Notes: generated by a model not told the origin, from the sequence alone. Positions 1-8,429 are shown, counted from the stretch's first letter. The stretch is DNA of 64,000 nucleotides from Haloarcula amylolytica JCM 13557 (GCF_000336615.1 NZ_AOLW01000050.1:33630-97629); one strand, 5' to 3'. Made by a program: numbers and translations.

Positions 1-766
1 CGACACCGCCCAGCACGAGCAGGCCGAGCACGGTGAACCACTGCTGTGGCCCCATGCCGACCGTCTCAAGCATCGCGATGCCTGCCGTCTCGCCGTCGAC
101 GATGGCGTGTTCGGCAAGCATCGGGAAGCTCTCGGCGACCACTTCGCCGCCCTGCGTAATGGGGGCGAAGAGACCGGTCCCGAAGGTGGCGAAGATGCCG
201 ACGACGCCGATGAGGAAGAAGTAGTCACCGAAGCGGGTGACGAGGAACGCCTTCTTCGCGGCGCTCGGCGGGCCGTCGTCGCGGAACCAGAAGCCGATGA
301 GCAGGTACGAGCACAGGCCCACCAGCTCGAAGAACATGAACGCCATCAGGAGGTTGTTGGCGACGACGAACCCGAGCATGCTCGCCGTGAACAGGCCGAG
401 CCCGGCGTAATAGCGCGGGAGACCGGTCTCGCCCTCGTCGTTCATGTAGCCGAGCGAGAAGATGTGGACGAGGAACGAGATAAGACAGACGATGAGCAGC
501 ATGAGCGCCGACAGCGGGTCCAGCAGGAGTCCGAAGTTGAGCTGGAGCGTCTCGACGCTCGTGGTCCACTGGTACAGTATCTCGTTGTGGACGTCGCCGC
601 CGGCCACAGTCAGCGCGACCCAGATCGACAGCAGGAGCGATCCGCCCGTCGCGGTAATGCCCGCGAGCGCGCCGCCTTTCGGCATGCGGTCGCCGGCAAA
701 CAGCGCGACGAGGAACGATACGAACGGCAGCAGGACAATCGCCGGAGCGTATGTGAATGCAGCCAT
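1..766 (-). CDS. nuoL: NADH-quinone oxidoreductase subunit L (partial, C-terminus outside window)
   Basis: This is the N-terminal 255 residues of the antiporter-like proton-pumping subunit of respiratory complex I. The frame read back from position 766 starts MAAFTYAP and continues as strongly hydrophobic helices, with the family-typical stretches LLLDPLSALML and LVGLCSYLLIGFW. The start lies 3 bases after the nuoK stop, so the two are translated as one operon. The gene runs off the left edge of the window, where nuoM and nuoN would be expected. Other frames here give arginine-rich shadow ORFs only. Family assignment is firm; pumping function is family knowledge. Confidence 0.93.
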   Translation of the reverse strand, partial: MAAFTYAPAIVLLPFVSFLVALFAGDRMPKGGALAGITATGGSLLLSIWVALTVAGGDVHNEILYQWTTSVETLQLNFGLLLDPLSALMLLIVCLISFLVHIFSLGYMNDEGETGLPRYYAGLGLFTASMLGFVVANNLLMAFMFFELVGLCSYLLIGFWFRDDGPPSAAKKAFLVTRFGDYFFLIGVVGIFATFGTGLFAPITQGGEVVAESFPMLAEHAIVDGETAGIAMLETVGMGPQQWFTVLGLLVLGGV

Positions 767-769
767 CTG

Positions 770-1072
770 TTACCACCTCATCGTCGTCGCCTTCGTCACG
801 TCCACGTCTGTGAAGTTGCGGTACAGGACCAGGATGATACCGATCCCGATGGCGACCTCTGCGGCGGCGAGTGCCATCGTGAACAGGCTGAACACCTGAC
901 CGGTAAGGTTCCCGTGTTGCAGCGAGAACGCGACGAGGTTGATGTTCGCAGCGTTCAACATCAGCTCGACGGACATCAGGAAGATGAGCGCGTTCCGTCG
1001 CGTGAGGATGCCGAACAGGCCGATACAGAATATGGCCGCCGACAGGAGGAGGTACGTCTCAGCGGGAATCAC
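770..1072 (-). CDS. nuoK: NADH-quinone oxidoreductase subunit K
   Basis: This 100-residue membrane subunit of complex I has three predicted helices. The motif LMSVELMLNAANINLVAF is the NuoK hallmark, with the conserved glutamate of the second helix (VELMLNA) and a second acidic site in LAAAEVAIG. Length matches the family. The start overlaps the nuoJ2 stop by four bases (ATGA), indicating coupled translation. It takes part in quinone reduction-linked proton translocation in the cytoplasmic membrane. Confidence 0.95.
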   Translation of the reverse strand: MIPAETYLLLSAAIFCIGLFGILTRRNALIFLMSVELMLNAANINLVAFSLQHGNLTGQVFSLFTMALAAAEVAIGIGIILVLYRNFTDVDVTKATTMRW

Positions 1073-1425
1073 GAGTCGTCACCTCCGTGGTGGGTGCCGC
1101 CATCGGCGACGACAGTCTCTTCCTCGTTGTCGCGTTTCGCCAGCATCAGCGCGCCGTCAAGGGCCGCGTCGAGGGCGATCGCGATGAGGATGAACGCGAC
1201 GAGGAATCCTTCGGCGGGAACGGCCGCGTCGCCGACCAGCAGGCCCGGCTCGATGTCGAACATCGCCGCGCCGAGGCTTTTGGTTATCGCCGCTCCCTCG
1301 CCGAAGCCCGCTGGCGCGGGAAACGAGACGCCCATGAACACTGCACCGAGAACGACGAACAGGGCGATTGCGGCCAGTCCAGCGACGAAACTCCCCTCCG
1401 TCTGTAGTTCGGGCTTTGTGGTCAT
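1069..1425 (-). CDS. nuoJ2: NADH-quinone oxidoreductase subunit J, C-terminal half (NuoJ2)
   Basis: The protein has 118 residues and two membrane helices (GLAAIALFVVLGAVFMGV and VAFILIAIALDAALDGALML). In haloarchaea NuoJ is encoded as two short consecutive genes, and this one corresponds to the C-terminal part of the bacterial protein. It overlaps nuoJ1 upstream and nuoK downstream by four bases each. The C-terminus is hydrophilic with two histidines. The split is a lineage trait, not a recent frameshift, because both halves keep their own starts and stops. Confidence 0.82.
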   Translation of the reverse strand: MTTKPELQTEGSFVAGLAAIALFVVLGAVFMGVSFPAPAGFGEGAAITKSLGAAMFDIEPGLLVGDAAVPAEGFLVAFILIAIALDAALDGALMLAKRDNEEETVVADGGTHHGGDDS

Positions 1426-1691
1426 GGTGTCACCTCAATCACCGACTCGTCCTCGCGGGTCAGCATCACCGCGAAGGTGATGAGGATGAGGACGCCGCCG
1501 ACATACACCAGGATCTGCATGGTTGCGACGAACGCCGCCTGGTTCATGACGTAGAACACTGCGACGCTGATGAGTGACACGCCCAGTAACAGCGCCGAGT
1601 GCCAGACGTCCCGGACTAACACGACGCCCGCAGCGCTGCCCACCGTTACCATAGCGAACAGCGCGAACGCAATTGACTCTGCCAGTGCCAT
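1422..1691 (-). CDS. nuoJ1: NADH-quinone oxidoreductase subunit J, N-terminal half (NuoJ1)
   Basis: I take the start at 1691 (MALAESIAFALF), giving 89 residues with three helices. A longer frame exists, but its upstream part lacks hydrophobic or family character. The segment SVAVFYVMNQAAFVATMQILVYVGGVLILITF is split here to stay short: the signature pieces are YVMNQAAFVA and QILVYVGGVLILITFAVML, diagnostic of NuoJ. It is separated from nuoI by about 290 bases, unlike the other tightly packed junctions in this operon. Confidence 0.9.
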   Translation of the reverse strand: MALAESIAFALFAMVTVGSAAGVVLVRDVWHSALLLGVSLISVAVFYVMNQAAFVATMQILVYVGGVLILITFAVMLTREDESVIEVTP

Positions 1692-1984
1692 CTTACTTGG
1701 AGACTCTTTGCGGCGTCCCTTTGAAGATTCCTCTTTCGTCTCGCCAGTAGAGCCACTGTTTGCCGGTATGGCCCCCAGATTTCGGGGCACTTCCGGCCTG
1801 CTGGCGAGCACCTATCACTTCGCGGATAGGTTGCAGCGGTGGAGCCCGTAGCTCTACCCAGGGAGTGATACTGGAAGGTCGGCCTCGCTGAGCGGACGGT
1901 CGTTTCGGCGAGTCACGTACAGATGACAGTTCAGCAACGACGCTTGACCCGACAGAGAACCGCTGAAAGCCGTCGCAAAAGGAG
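1692..1984. other. Intergenic gap between nuoI and nuoJ1
   Basis: About 293 bases lie between the nuoI stop and the nuoJ1 start, inside an operon whose other junctions are 47 bases or shorter (the island apart). Open frames crossing it are arginine-rich and look like chance. I see no convincing TATA-like element or strong hairpin. It could hold an internal promoter or an RNA element, or be the scar of a lost gene. Confidence 0.5.
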
Positions 1985-2446
1985 TTACTGGTAGTCCACT
2001 TCGCCGTCGCCCTCGCCGATCCACGCGCCCCGGTCGGGTTCGCGGGACTCGAGCGGGTCGATGTCCTTGTACCACGGTACGTTCTTGAGCTGCTCCTTGT
2101 CGTACGCGAACTCGTCTTTCGTATCTGCGGTGAACTCGAAGTTCTGGGTCAACAGGATAGCGTCGGTCGGGCAGACCTCCTCACACAGCCGGCAGTAGAT
2201 ACACTGGCCGATGTGGAGGTTGTACTGCTCGCCGTTGCGCTGCTCGTCCATCACGATCTGGATGGTGTTGTTCGGACAGACGTTCTCACACTGCCGACAC
2301 CAGATACACCGCTCCTGGCTCCACTTGTGGACACCGCGGAAGCGAGGGCTCACCTCGGGAGCGACGTCCGGGTACTCCACCGTGAACGTCTCCCCGTCGA
2401 GGGCGTGTTTCATCGTCGTCGCCATTGATTTCAGGATTCCGATCAT
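1985..2446 (-). CDS. nuoI: NADH-quinone oxidoreductase subunit I, 2x[4Fe-4S]
   Basis: This 153-residue peripheral subunit carries two tetranuclear iron-sulfur clusters that pass electrons toward the quinone site. Two ferredoxin motifs are visible: CIWCRQCENVCP and CIYCRLCEEVCP, each with CxxCxxCxxxCP spacing. The rest is acidic, as expected for a halophile. It starts 47 bases after the nuoH stop. No NADH-oxidising subunits (nuoE, F, G) are in this operon, which agrees with haloarchaeal complex I using another electron donor. Confidence 0.96.
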   Translation of the reverse strand: MIGILKSMATTMKHALDGETFTVEYPDVAPEVSPRFRGVHKWSQERCIWCRQCENVCPNNTIQIVMDEQRNGEQYNLHIGQCIYCRLCEEVCPTDAILLTQNFEFTADTKDEFAYDKEQLKNVPWYKDIDPLESREPDRGAWIGEGDGEVDYQ

Positions 2447-2492
2447 GACAGGTCACCTCCGGTCGCTCGTGGGTCGGTTCGCGTGGCCGTCA

Positions 2493-3557
2493 TCAGACGG
2501 TCACCCCGACGATAACCGCGGTCAGCAGTAGGTTCGCCAGCGATAGCACCAGCATTCCCTTCCAGCCGATCTCGATAAGCTGGTCGATCCGGACGCGGGG
2601 CACGGCCGAACGGGCCCACTGCGTGAACAGGAAGACGCCCCAGATCTTGATGAGGAACCAGACGATACCCGGCAGGACCGGACCAGCCGGTCCACCGAGG
2701 AAGATTGTAGCGATGATCGCCCCGCCGAGGAAGATGTGGATGAACTCCCCGAGGTAGATCAGGACGAAGTACACCGAGGAGTACTCGGTCTGGTACCCGG
2801 CGACAATCTCGGTCGGCGCTTCCGGGATGTCGAACGGGTTCCGGCCGACCTCCGCGAGGTTCGCAATCATGAACAGCACGAACGCGAAGGGGTTCACGAA
2901 CGCGTACCACGACGGCAGCGGGCCGATCAGCGACTGCTGCTGTGCGGCGACGATCTCGCTCATCTGGAGCGACCCGGCGAAGATGACGACCGACGCGCCG
3001 GTCAGAATGAGCGGGATCTCGTAGGCGAGGTTCTGGGCGACCGCGCGCAGCCCGCCGAGGAACGAGTACTTGTTGTTCGACGCGTAGCCGGCCATCACGA
3101 GGCCGACGGAGGCCATCGAGGCCGTCGCGAACACGTACGCCAGACCGACTTCGGGGTCAGCGAGGTGAATGCCACTGCCCATCGGGATCACGGCGAACCC
3201 GAGCAGTGCGGTGCTGGCGATGATCAGCGGTGCGAGGTCCCACGCGGGTCGGTCGACGCCTTCGGGAACGATGAGTTCCTTCGACAGTAGGCGGACGGCG
3301 TCGGCCACGATGATGAACAGTCCCGCGGGACCGACGCGGTTGATGGCGATGCGGTCGGTGAACGCCGCAGTGATCTTCCGCTTGGCCCAGATGACCACAG
3401 CCGTCTGGGTAAGCATCAGCGAGCCGACGAAGGTGGCTCCGATGATAGCCGCGAGAAACTCACCCGGGATACCGAACTGATCTAACCCGAAGACACCACT
3501 TATAAGATCCGGGAACGGAGTACCACTACTCTGGAGTACGAGTGCCCTCGAACTCAT
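2493..3557 (-). CDS. nuoH: NADH-quinone oxidoreductase subunit H
   Basis: This 354-residue multi-helix subunit forms the quinone-binding chamber with NuoB and NuoCD. Recognisable segments are IAINRVGPAGLF near residue 75, EVGLAYVFA and AEVGRNPFDIPEAPTEIVAGY, the last being the most conserved NuoH motif. The start is preceded by a purine-rich ribosome site (GAGGTGG on the coding strand). In other haloarchaea nuoH follows nuoCD directly; here its start faces the 7.3-kb island, so it must have its own promoter or depend on read-through of opposing genes. Confidence 0.96.
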   Translation of the reverse strand: MSSRALVLQSSGTPFPDLISGVFGLDQFGIPGEFLAAIIGATFVGSLMLTQTAVVIWAKRKITAAFTDRIAINRVGPAGLFIIVADAVRLLSKELIVPEGVDRPAWDLAPLIIASTALLGFAVIPMGSGIHLADPEVGLAYVFATASMASVGLVMAGYASNNKYSFLGGLRAVAQNLAYEIPLILTGASVVIFAGSLQMSEIVAAQQQSLIGPLPSWYAFVNPFAFVLFMIANLAEVGRNPFDIPEAPTEIVAGYQTEYSSVYFVLIYLGEFIHIFLGGAIIATIFLGGPAGPVLPGIVWFLIKIWGVFLFTQWARSAVPRVRIDQLIEIGWKGMLVLSLANLLLTAVIVGVTV

Positions 3558-4031
3558 CAGTTACCACCTCTGACGGCGGTCTGGGTGCTCGGTTCATGGA
3601 TGTCATGACCCGCGCGAGTCAGAGGTTCTGCCGATTTCTCGACCGCCGATATCGGTCCTCCGACAGGCCCGTCAAGTCTGCAATCCTCACCGAGTTGTAT
3701 TGTGTCCGGCGGAGAGATGATTCGAAGACGAATCGTCGGGAGTGTCATATTTGTAATTGACGATATTGCGCAGTTTCCTGCCGTTCCATGGGTGTTAGTT
3801 GTGTGTATGCTTGTAAAGCGCTTTCGAAATAGTGGGTGGGATCGCTGAATCCCCCAACCTGCCGACAGCTGGCCATTATAGTTCATGCAACAAACCGGTT
3901 TCCGGTGGTTGACGGTCCGAAGGAGGCGACTGTTGAGGACGTGGTTCCGAAATGGACAAACTCGGGGACCACAGAGTGCCCTGGTCAGTTCTGTCTCGGC
4001 TGCGAATGCGACGTGGTAGTTGCTGACCAAG
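3558..4031. other. Non-coding junction between nuoH and the island
   Basis: This 474-base stretch lies upstream of nuoH and downstream of the deoxyribosyltransferase-like gene. The open frames crossing it have no family character. On the minus strand an AT-rich patch around 3685-3695 (CACAATACAA) is a weak candidate TATA element for a new nuoH promoter. The left edge of the inserted DNA should lie here, but I cannot place it to the base. Confidence 0.45.
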
Positions 4032-4574
4032 CTACTGAAACCGCTGTTCCAACTCCGCAACGGCAGGCTGCAACGTCTCGTAGCACTCGTCGGCGTAATG
4101 CTGGACAAACATCGGGGGCGAGTCGCTGACCACGAGCGCGCGAATGTCGTGGTCAACCGCATGCAGGAGTTCGACTGTGGTTCCACAGGAAGGGGACGGG
4201 AAATACGCGAGTAGTGCGTCACAGGACTGCAACAGTTCGAGGTCGCGCTCGACGATATCGGCGATAACCGATCCCGGCGCCAACTCCGGGACCCGGTCGG
4301 GGTTCGACAGTATCTCTTCTATCGATGTCTCCCCAATGGCGTGCCCGACAGCGTGGACATACGGTTCATCGGGCAAGCTACCCAAGTTGTTGAGGATGTC
4401 TTCGAGAACTGTTCCGTCCTCGGTCACGTCCGAAAATTTCTCGAGTGCACCGGAATACTGGTCGACGGGCGTGAAATCAGCGTCTTCGAGCTGATGTTTG
4501 AAAGATAGACGGTACTCGACAAGCTCTGAAAGGTCACGGAAATCTATCGGTCCCGCAATGAAGACCCTAGTCAT
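4032..4574 (-). CDS. Nucleoside 2-deoxyribosyltransferase-like protein
   Basis: This soluble 180-residue protein begins MTRVFIAGPIDFRD, the beta-strand plus AGP loop that opens the nucleoside 2-deoxyribosyltransferase / DUF4406-like fold. Later segments fit the rest of the fold: IADIVERDLELLQSCDALLAYF (split helix and strand) and PSCGTTVELLHAV, the usual G-T-x-x-E active-site region. Its start overlaps the upstream ATPase gene by 8 bases, so both are made together. Members cleave N-glycosidic bonds of nucleosides or nucleotides; the substrate here is unknown. The fixed pairing with an MMP12-like ATPase suggests a joint role. Confidence 0.72.
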   Translation of the reverse strand: MTRVFIAGPIDFRDLSELVEYRLSFKHQLEDADFTPVDQYSGALEKFSDVTEDGTVLEDILNNLGSLPDEPYVHAVGHAIGETSIEEILSNPDRVPELAPGSVIADIVERDLELLQSCDALLAYFPSPSCGTTVELLHAVDHDIRALVVSDSPPMFVQHYADECYETLQPAVAELEQRFQ

Positions 4575-5592
4575 CCGTAGCAGTCGCTCCCTTGGTGACG
4601 TTCGAGGCGTCGAATTCTATCGGAACACCGAGTGTGCTGGGATTCCCGCGCGCGACATCCCGGGCCACGAACGCAGCACCGAGAGCAGTCGATAATTCCT
4701 GGCACGTGTGGACCAATGCGATACTTGAAAGAGCCTCCGTGAGCCGATCCTGAATGTCGAAAGGTTCTTTCACTCGACTGAGTCGACCACTAAGGACGAT
4801 GGCATCAAGTCCCGTACCATGATGCTCAGCGAACGGAATGAGGGAGTAGACGTTGTGTAGCGTCGCGTAGTACACCATCTCGAGAAGGTCAGCACAGGGG
4901 ACGCCTTTGATATCCTCGAAATCATAATCTGAGCGATAGAGAAGACCCGATTTCATGAACGCGTCGTGTATATTTTGCTCGCCATCTCGAATTTGTCTGA
5001 GACACTCGATGTCACCCCACCCGTGGATGAGTCCCATCCAGTGGAACGCACCACGAATCTCGCCGTCGTCGACGTACGTGGCCATCGAAGAGGAACTGAC
5101 GTTCGCTGCGATGAACGTCTCGCCCTCGACACTCGAGCCGAGGCCACTGTTCGTAACCATTTCTTGGGCATACCGCGCAGTGGCAAACTTGTCAGCGCCT
5201 GCCAGGGGAGAGTAGTGGCAGAAGTATGGATGGACGGTTTCGAGTCCGTCGTGGACCCCGGGGAAAACTGTTGTCGGGATATCGGACTGCTTGAGTTCAT
5301 CGTACACGAGCGTTCCCGTGCCGAACTCGTGACCTAGACCACACGTATCGACGATACCCCGGTTCTCTGTTGCTGTGATGTCGGTCACAGTATCAAGGTT
5401 GTCCCCGATACTGTACCCGTAAGCGATCATCTCGATATCATCAATCGATACGTAGTCACGTAGCGTCTCAATGTAGGACCAATCTGTATCCTCGTCTGGC
5501 GAGCGTTCGATGGTAAACACGTCGTCTACCCCGCCCGAGGAAAGGAGGCACGTTTTCACGCCGGTCGTGGAGTGATCTATCCCGATAAACAC
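4567..5592 (-). CDS. ASKHA-fold ATPase resembling methanogenesis marker protein 12 (UPF0285)
   Basis: The protein opens FIGIDHSTTGVKTC, the phosphate-1 motif of the acetate kinase/Hsp70/actin ATPase fold. Its course matches what I remember of UPF0285/methanogenesis marker 12: YGYSIGDNLDTVTDI, ENRGIVDTCGLGHEFGTGT, DIPTTVFPGVH, HYSPLAGADKFATARY, HGWGDIECLRQIRDGE and a C-terminal TLGVPIEF. That family has been regarded as methanogen-specific, and its function is not settled. I choose the GTG start at 5592 (341 aa) over the ATG at 5613, because a TATA-like element at 5613-5623 puts the transcript start at about 5592. BcrA/BadF-type activases are a more distant alternative, but the CxxC cluster loop they need is not seen. 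Confidence 0.72.
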   Translation of the reverse strand: MFIGIDHSTTGVKTCLLSSGGVDDVFTIERSPDEDTDWSYIETLRDYVSIDDIEMIAYGYSIGDNLDTVTDITATENRGIVDTCGLGHEFGTGTLVYDELKQSDIPTTVFPGVHDGLETVHPYFCHYSPLAGADKFATARYAQEMVTNSGLGSSVEGETFIAANVSSSSMATYVDDGEIRGAFHWMGLIHGWGDIECLRQIRDGEQNIHDAFMKSGLLYRSDYDFEDIKGVPCADLLEMVYYATLHNVYSLIPFAEHHGTGLDAIVLSGRLSRVKEPFDIQDRLTEALSSIALVHTCQELSTALGAAFVARDVARGNPSTLGVPIEFDASNVTKGATATDD

Positions 5593-5612
5593 AACTAATT
5601 GAACATATCGCA

Positions 5613-5623
5613 TTTTTATAATA
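5613..5623 (-). promoter_or_regulatory. Probable core promoter of the ATPase / deoxyribosyltransferase operon
   Basis: On the minus strand the sequence TATTATAAAAATG lies here. Its centre is about 26 bases from the GTG at 5592, the normal archaeal distance from TATA to transcript start. This predicts a leaderless message starting at that GTG and places the alternative ATG within the promoter. Confidence 0.55.
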
Positions 5624-5694
5624 TTTTCGATTACCTATCGTTCGCTAAAATAAAATACAAGCAAAGATAACTGCGGGACTGAGATAGAGTTACA

Positions 5695-5784
5695 ATGGTC
5701 AGATTATCTGCGACACTGCTCGTGGGGAACGTCTGTACAGTCACCCGTCGGGGCGCAACCCGTTCCGGGATGGTGTCTTGCTGA
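5695..5784 (+). CDS. Possible 29-residue upstream ORF of the prenyltransferase
   Basis: An ATG at 5695 opens a 29-codon frame whose TGA overlaps the ATG of the UbiA gene (TGATG), the arrangement of translational coupling. The peptide begins MVRLSATLLVGNVCTVTRRG. It could be a short leader, or an N-terminal piece of the prenyltransferase separated by a frameshift, since many UbiA proteins start with a similar RL..GN segment. The evidence is weak. Confidence 0.3.
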   Translation: MVRLSATLLVGNVCTVTRRGATRSGMVSC

Positions 5785-6722
5785 TGGGTAGTAGCACGGC
5801 GATTGCGACTGTAGTGGTGACTACAGTTCTGGGTGTCTGTATCGGTGGCAGTTTTTACGCTGATCAGCGGGCAGTCAGACTACTCTTTGACCGCTTTGCC
5901 AAGATGCTTCCGGCGACACTCGGCTACGAAGCCCTGTTCGGCGTCGCTGTCGTATTGGAGGTGGCCGGGGGAACGGTAAAGATATCCTCGGCGGCACTAT
6001 TCGCGGGGAGTGCAGCGGTCTGTCTCTCGTGGTCCGGGTCGTGGTTCATGAACGACCTGTACGATAAAGAATCGGACACCGCCTCAGATCAGGACCGTGC
6101 CACGGTCGAAGGCCAAGTCAGTGACCGACAGACAGTCTTTGCGGCCGTCATTCTCTGGGGATTCAGTCTCTCGTATGCAGCGTTACTCAGCTTCGTCGCA
6201 CTTACCGCGGCTGTCTGTATGATTGTCCTCAACGTCGTCTATTCTGTCCCGCCCCTCCGGCTCAAGGCCAGTGGCATCGGAAGTATGGGTTCTATCGGTC
6301 TGATGGGTGCGACGGCGGTGATGTTGGGGAGCGGGACTGTCGTTTCGGTGCCGAGCGGCGCTGTCTGGCGCTTTGCGGCCATCGTGACGGTATTCATGAT
6401 GTTGAACCTGTCATATAAAGACCTCAAAGACGTCGAAGAGGACGCCGCGACGGGTGTGGAGAACTTCGTCGTATCGTACGGGACAGACCGGGTTCGCTGG
6501 TTCCTCGTCGTGAGCCTCCCGATCTCTTACCTACTCGGTGCGTTTGTCATCGGTGTTACCATTTGGCCAGTGCTAGTGATAATTGGCGTTGTCAGCCTCT
6601 GTGCTGCCGGACTACTCGTGACGCACGATATTTCGACGGCGCGGCTGACACACCGGCTCGATATCGTCAACGCGATATATATGACGACACTCGCGTCAAC
6701 CTACTACGCGATATATGCATGA
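5784..6722 (+). CDS. UbiA-family prenyltransferase
   Basis: This 312-residue integral membrane enzyme has about eight helices. Both Asp-rich metal/diphosphate sites are visible: N90-DLYDKES-D98 and Y211-KDLKDVEE-D220, matching the NDxxDxxxD and DxxxD patterns of UbiA. The family transfers a polyprenyl group to an aromatic ring or to a lipid alcohol in the membrane. I use the ATG at 5784; a TTG two codons earlier is possible. The gene is divergent from the ATPase operon and convergent with the amidohydrolase. With the neighbouring methyltransferase and P450 it suggests synthesis or tailoring of a prenylated compound; the acceptor is not predictable. Confidence 0.85.
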   Translation: MGSSTAIATVVVTTVLGVCIGGSFYADQRAVRLLFDRFAKMLPATLGYEALFGVAVVLEVAGGTVKISSAALFAGSAAVCLSWSGSWFMNDLYDKESDTASDQDRATVEGQVSDRQTVFAAVILWGFSLSYAALLSFVALTAAVCMIVLNVVYSVPPLRLKASGIGSMGSIGLMGATAVMLGSGTVVSVPSGAVWRFAAIVTVFMMLNLSYKDLKDVEEDAATGVENFVVSYGTDRVRWFLVVSLPISYLLGAFVIGVTIWPVLVIIGVVSLCAAGLLVTHDISTARLTHRLDIVNAIYMTTLASTYYAIYA

Positions 6723-6743
6723 GGCCAGCCGCTGGGCGGCCAC

Positions 6744-8204
6744 TCAGAATGTGAATGTTTCTTTGACTTTCTGGTAGGCTAACCGACCGATGAGGTGGGC
6801 AGGACCGCGTTTCGGTAAGTCACGGATAGTCGAGAGAACATCGGGTCGAGAGACCCCAGTGATCGAGATATCCCAGCCGGACTCGTTTTCGTACCGTTGC
6901 AGGGCCCGTTCCGCTTCCCGGACGACTGATTCCCCATCCATCGTCCGCACAACGTCGTCCTCAAACAGCACGGTCCCGTCGACGACGACCAGTTCGACAT
7001 CCTGTCTCGTCACCATGTTGGTTACCAGCGAGGAGACATTTGTGAGGGGTTTACAGCACGGGTCGTCCACATCCAGGACGATAAGATCAGACTTCTTGCC
7101 CGGTTCAAGGGACCCGGTATGGTCGTCAATACCGAGCGCCGCTGCACCCTTCGAAGTAAGCATCCGGATCAGTTCGGGCGACTGAATTTGGTTCGCCGTC
7201 CACTCGTGGTTCGCCATCAGCCGGGTCTGGCGAGCCTCGCCGAACATGTCGAAGCTATCATGGAAGTAGTGGTCGTCGAGGCCCAGGCCTATCGTAGCGT
7301 CGCGTTCCCTGAGGGAGGGCAACGGCATCCAGTCACAGGTTTCATCCGGCGACCAGTAGGCAAATACCGACGGGCAATGGACGATACTCGCCCCCGTTTC
7401 AGCGATTCGATGGACGTCCTCCTCGTCGGCACTACGGAAGTGAGCAACGACCAGTCGGTCGTTCAACAGGCCCACATCTTCTAGTAGTGCGAGTGAATCC
7501 TCGCCATCGTTGACGCGAGCATTCAGATTGGAGATGCTGTCCTCAAGCAAATGTGTATGCACTCTTACATCGTATCCACTAGCTAACTCGGCCACTGATT
7601 CCCACATGTCACGTGTGAGAGTAATGTCGTCGTGAGGGCAGAACATCCCCCGAACCCTACCATCGTACGTATCGTGATAGGCCCGAACGAAACTTTCAGC
7701 ACGGTCCAGCTGTCGGCCGGCCGGTTCGTCCCAGAACAGGTCGGTTATCATCGGTCCCATGGTGGCACGCATACCAGCTTCTCCGAGTACTGGAACACCG
7801 ATTTCCGGCCGAATGTCCATCGTGCTGACCGTCGTAATTCCACTTCGGATGAAGTTGAGGGCAGCCAGTTTGAACCCCGCTTCCGCGAGGTAGTCGAGTT
7901 CGGTATCCACTAGCTGCCGACAGAGAACAATCATATCGACGAGCAGCTCTTCGTAGCCGATGTCGCTGTAGAGGCCGCGAAGTGCGCTCGGTTCGAGGTG
8001 AGCATGCGCGTTGATCAGCCCTGGCATGACTATCTTCCCGGTGCCATCGATGACCCTGTCAGCGTCGGCTGACCTGTCCGGGGGTTCGGTGCTGCGCACG
8101 GTTATAATCTCGTCCTCGTCAACGATTACTGTGCCCTCCTTGAACACGGTGTTCTGATCGTCGACTGTGAGAACGAAGGCGTCATGAATGAGCAAGTCAG
8201 TCAT
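6744..8204 (-). CDS. Amidohydrolase-family deaminase/hydrolase (ATZ/TRZ type)
   Basis: This 486-residue metal-dependent hydrolase of the cytosine deaminase / MTA-SAH deaminase branch has the metal ligands H67 and H69 in NAHAHLE, a histidine in RVHTHLLED, another in VVAHFRS, and the catalytic Asp in GLGLDDHYF. An N- and C-terminal beta-sandwich (DLLIHDAFVLTVDD... LVVVDGTVLFEDD) completes the fold. I start at MTDLLI (8204), because the upstream in-frame extension is unlike the family. Substrates of relatives are amino-heterocycles such as guanine, S-adenosylhomocysteine or triazines. Its island partner is a nucleoside-cleaving-type enzyme, which suggests purine- or pterin-like chemistry. Confidence 0.82.
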   Translation of the reverse strand: MTDLLIHDAFVLTVDDQNTVFKEGTVIVDEDEIITVRSTEPPDRSADADRVIDGTGKIVMPGLINAHAHLEPSALRGLYSDIGYEELLVDMIVLCRQLVDTELDYLAEAGFKLAALNFIRSGITTVSTMDIRPEIGVPVLGEAGMRATMGPMITDLFWDEPAGRQLDRAESFVRAYHDTYDGRVRGMFCPHDDITLTRDMWESVAELASGYDVRVHTHLLEDSISNLNARVNDGEDSLALLEDVGLLNDRLVVAHFRSADEEDVHRIAETGASIVHCPSVFAYWSPDETCDWMPLPSLRERDATIGLGLDDHYFHDSFDMFGEARQTRLMANHEWTANQIQSPELIRMLTSKGAAALGIDDHTGSLEPGKKSDLIVLDVDDPCCKPLTNVSSLVTNMVTRQDVELVVVDGTVLFEDDVVRTMDGESVVREAERALQRYENESGWDISITGVSRPDVLSTIRDLPKRGPAHLIGRLAYQKVKETFTF

Positions 8205-8429
8205 GCTCAATCCTCCAGGTGGTACACGATCTCGTGACACGAGGGCGGTGGGGTGTGGTAGAGACCATTTGAAACCGAATTAGGCTACTCGAATTGGAGA
8301 GTTAACATTTTTTATACGACAGGAGAGACTGCGAGGAGGTCGGCGGCGGTACCAAGGGCGGTCTATCTAGAGACGCCTGCCAGCAACTGCCGCATTTGTG
8401 GACCGACAGGACAGCGAACCTGCAGCCGG

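Noticed and set aside
107..1480. A 457-aa plus-strand open frame across nuoL, nuoK and nuoJ
   Set aside because: It is arginine- and glutamate-rich without domains and runs antisense to well recognised nuo genes; an effect of high GC.
1069..1691. nuoJ broken by a frameshift
   Set aside because: The two halves have their own start and stop with a neat 4-bp overlap, a known haloarchaeal arrangement.
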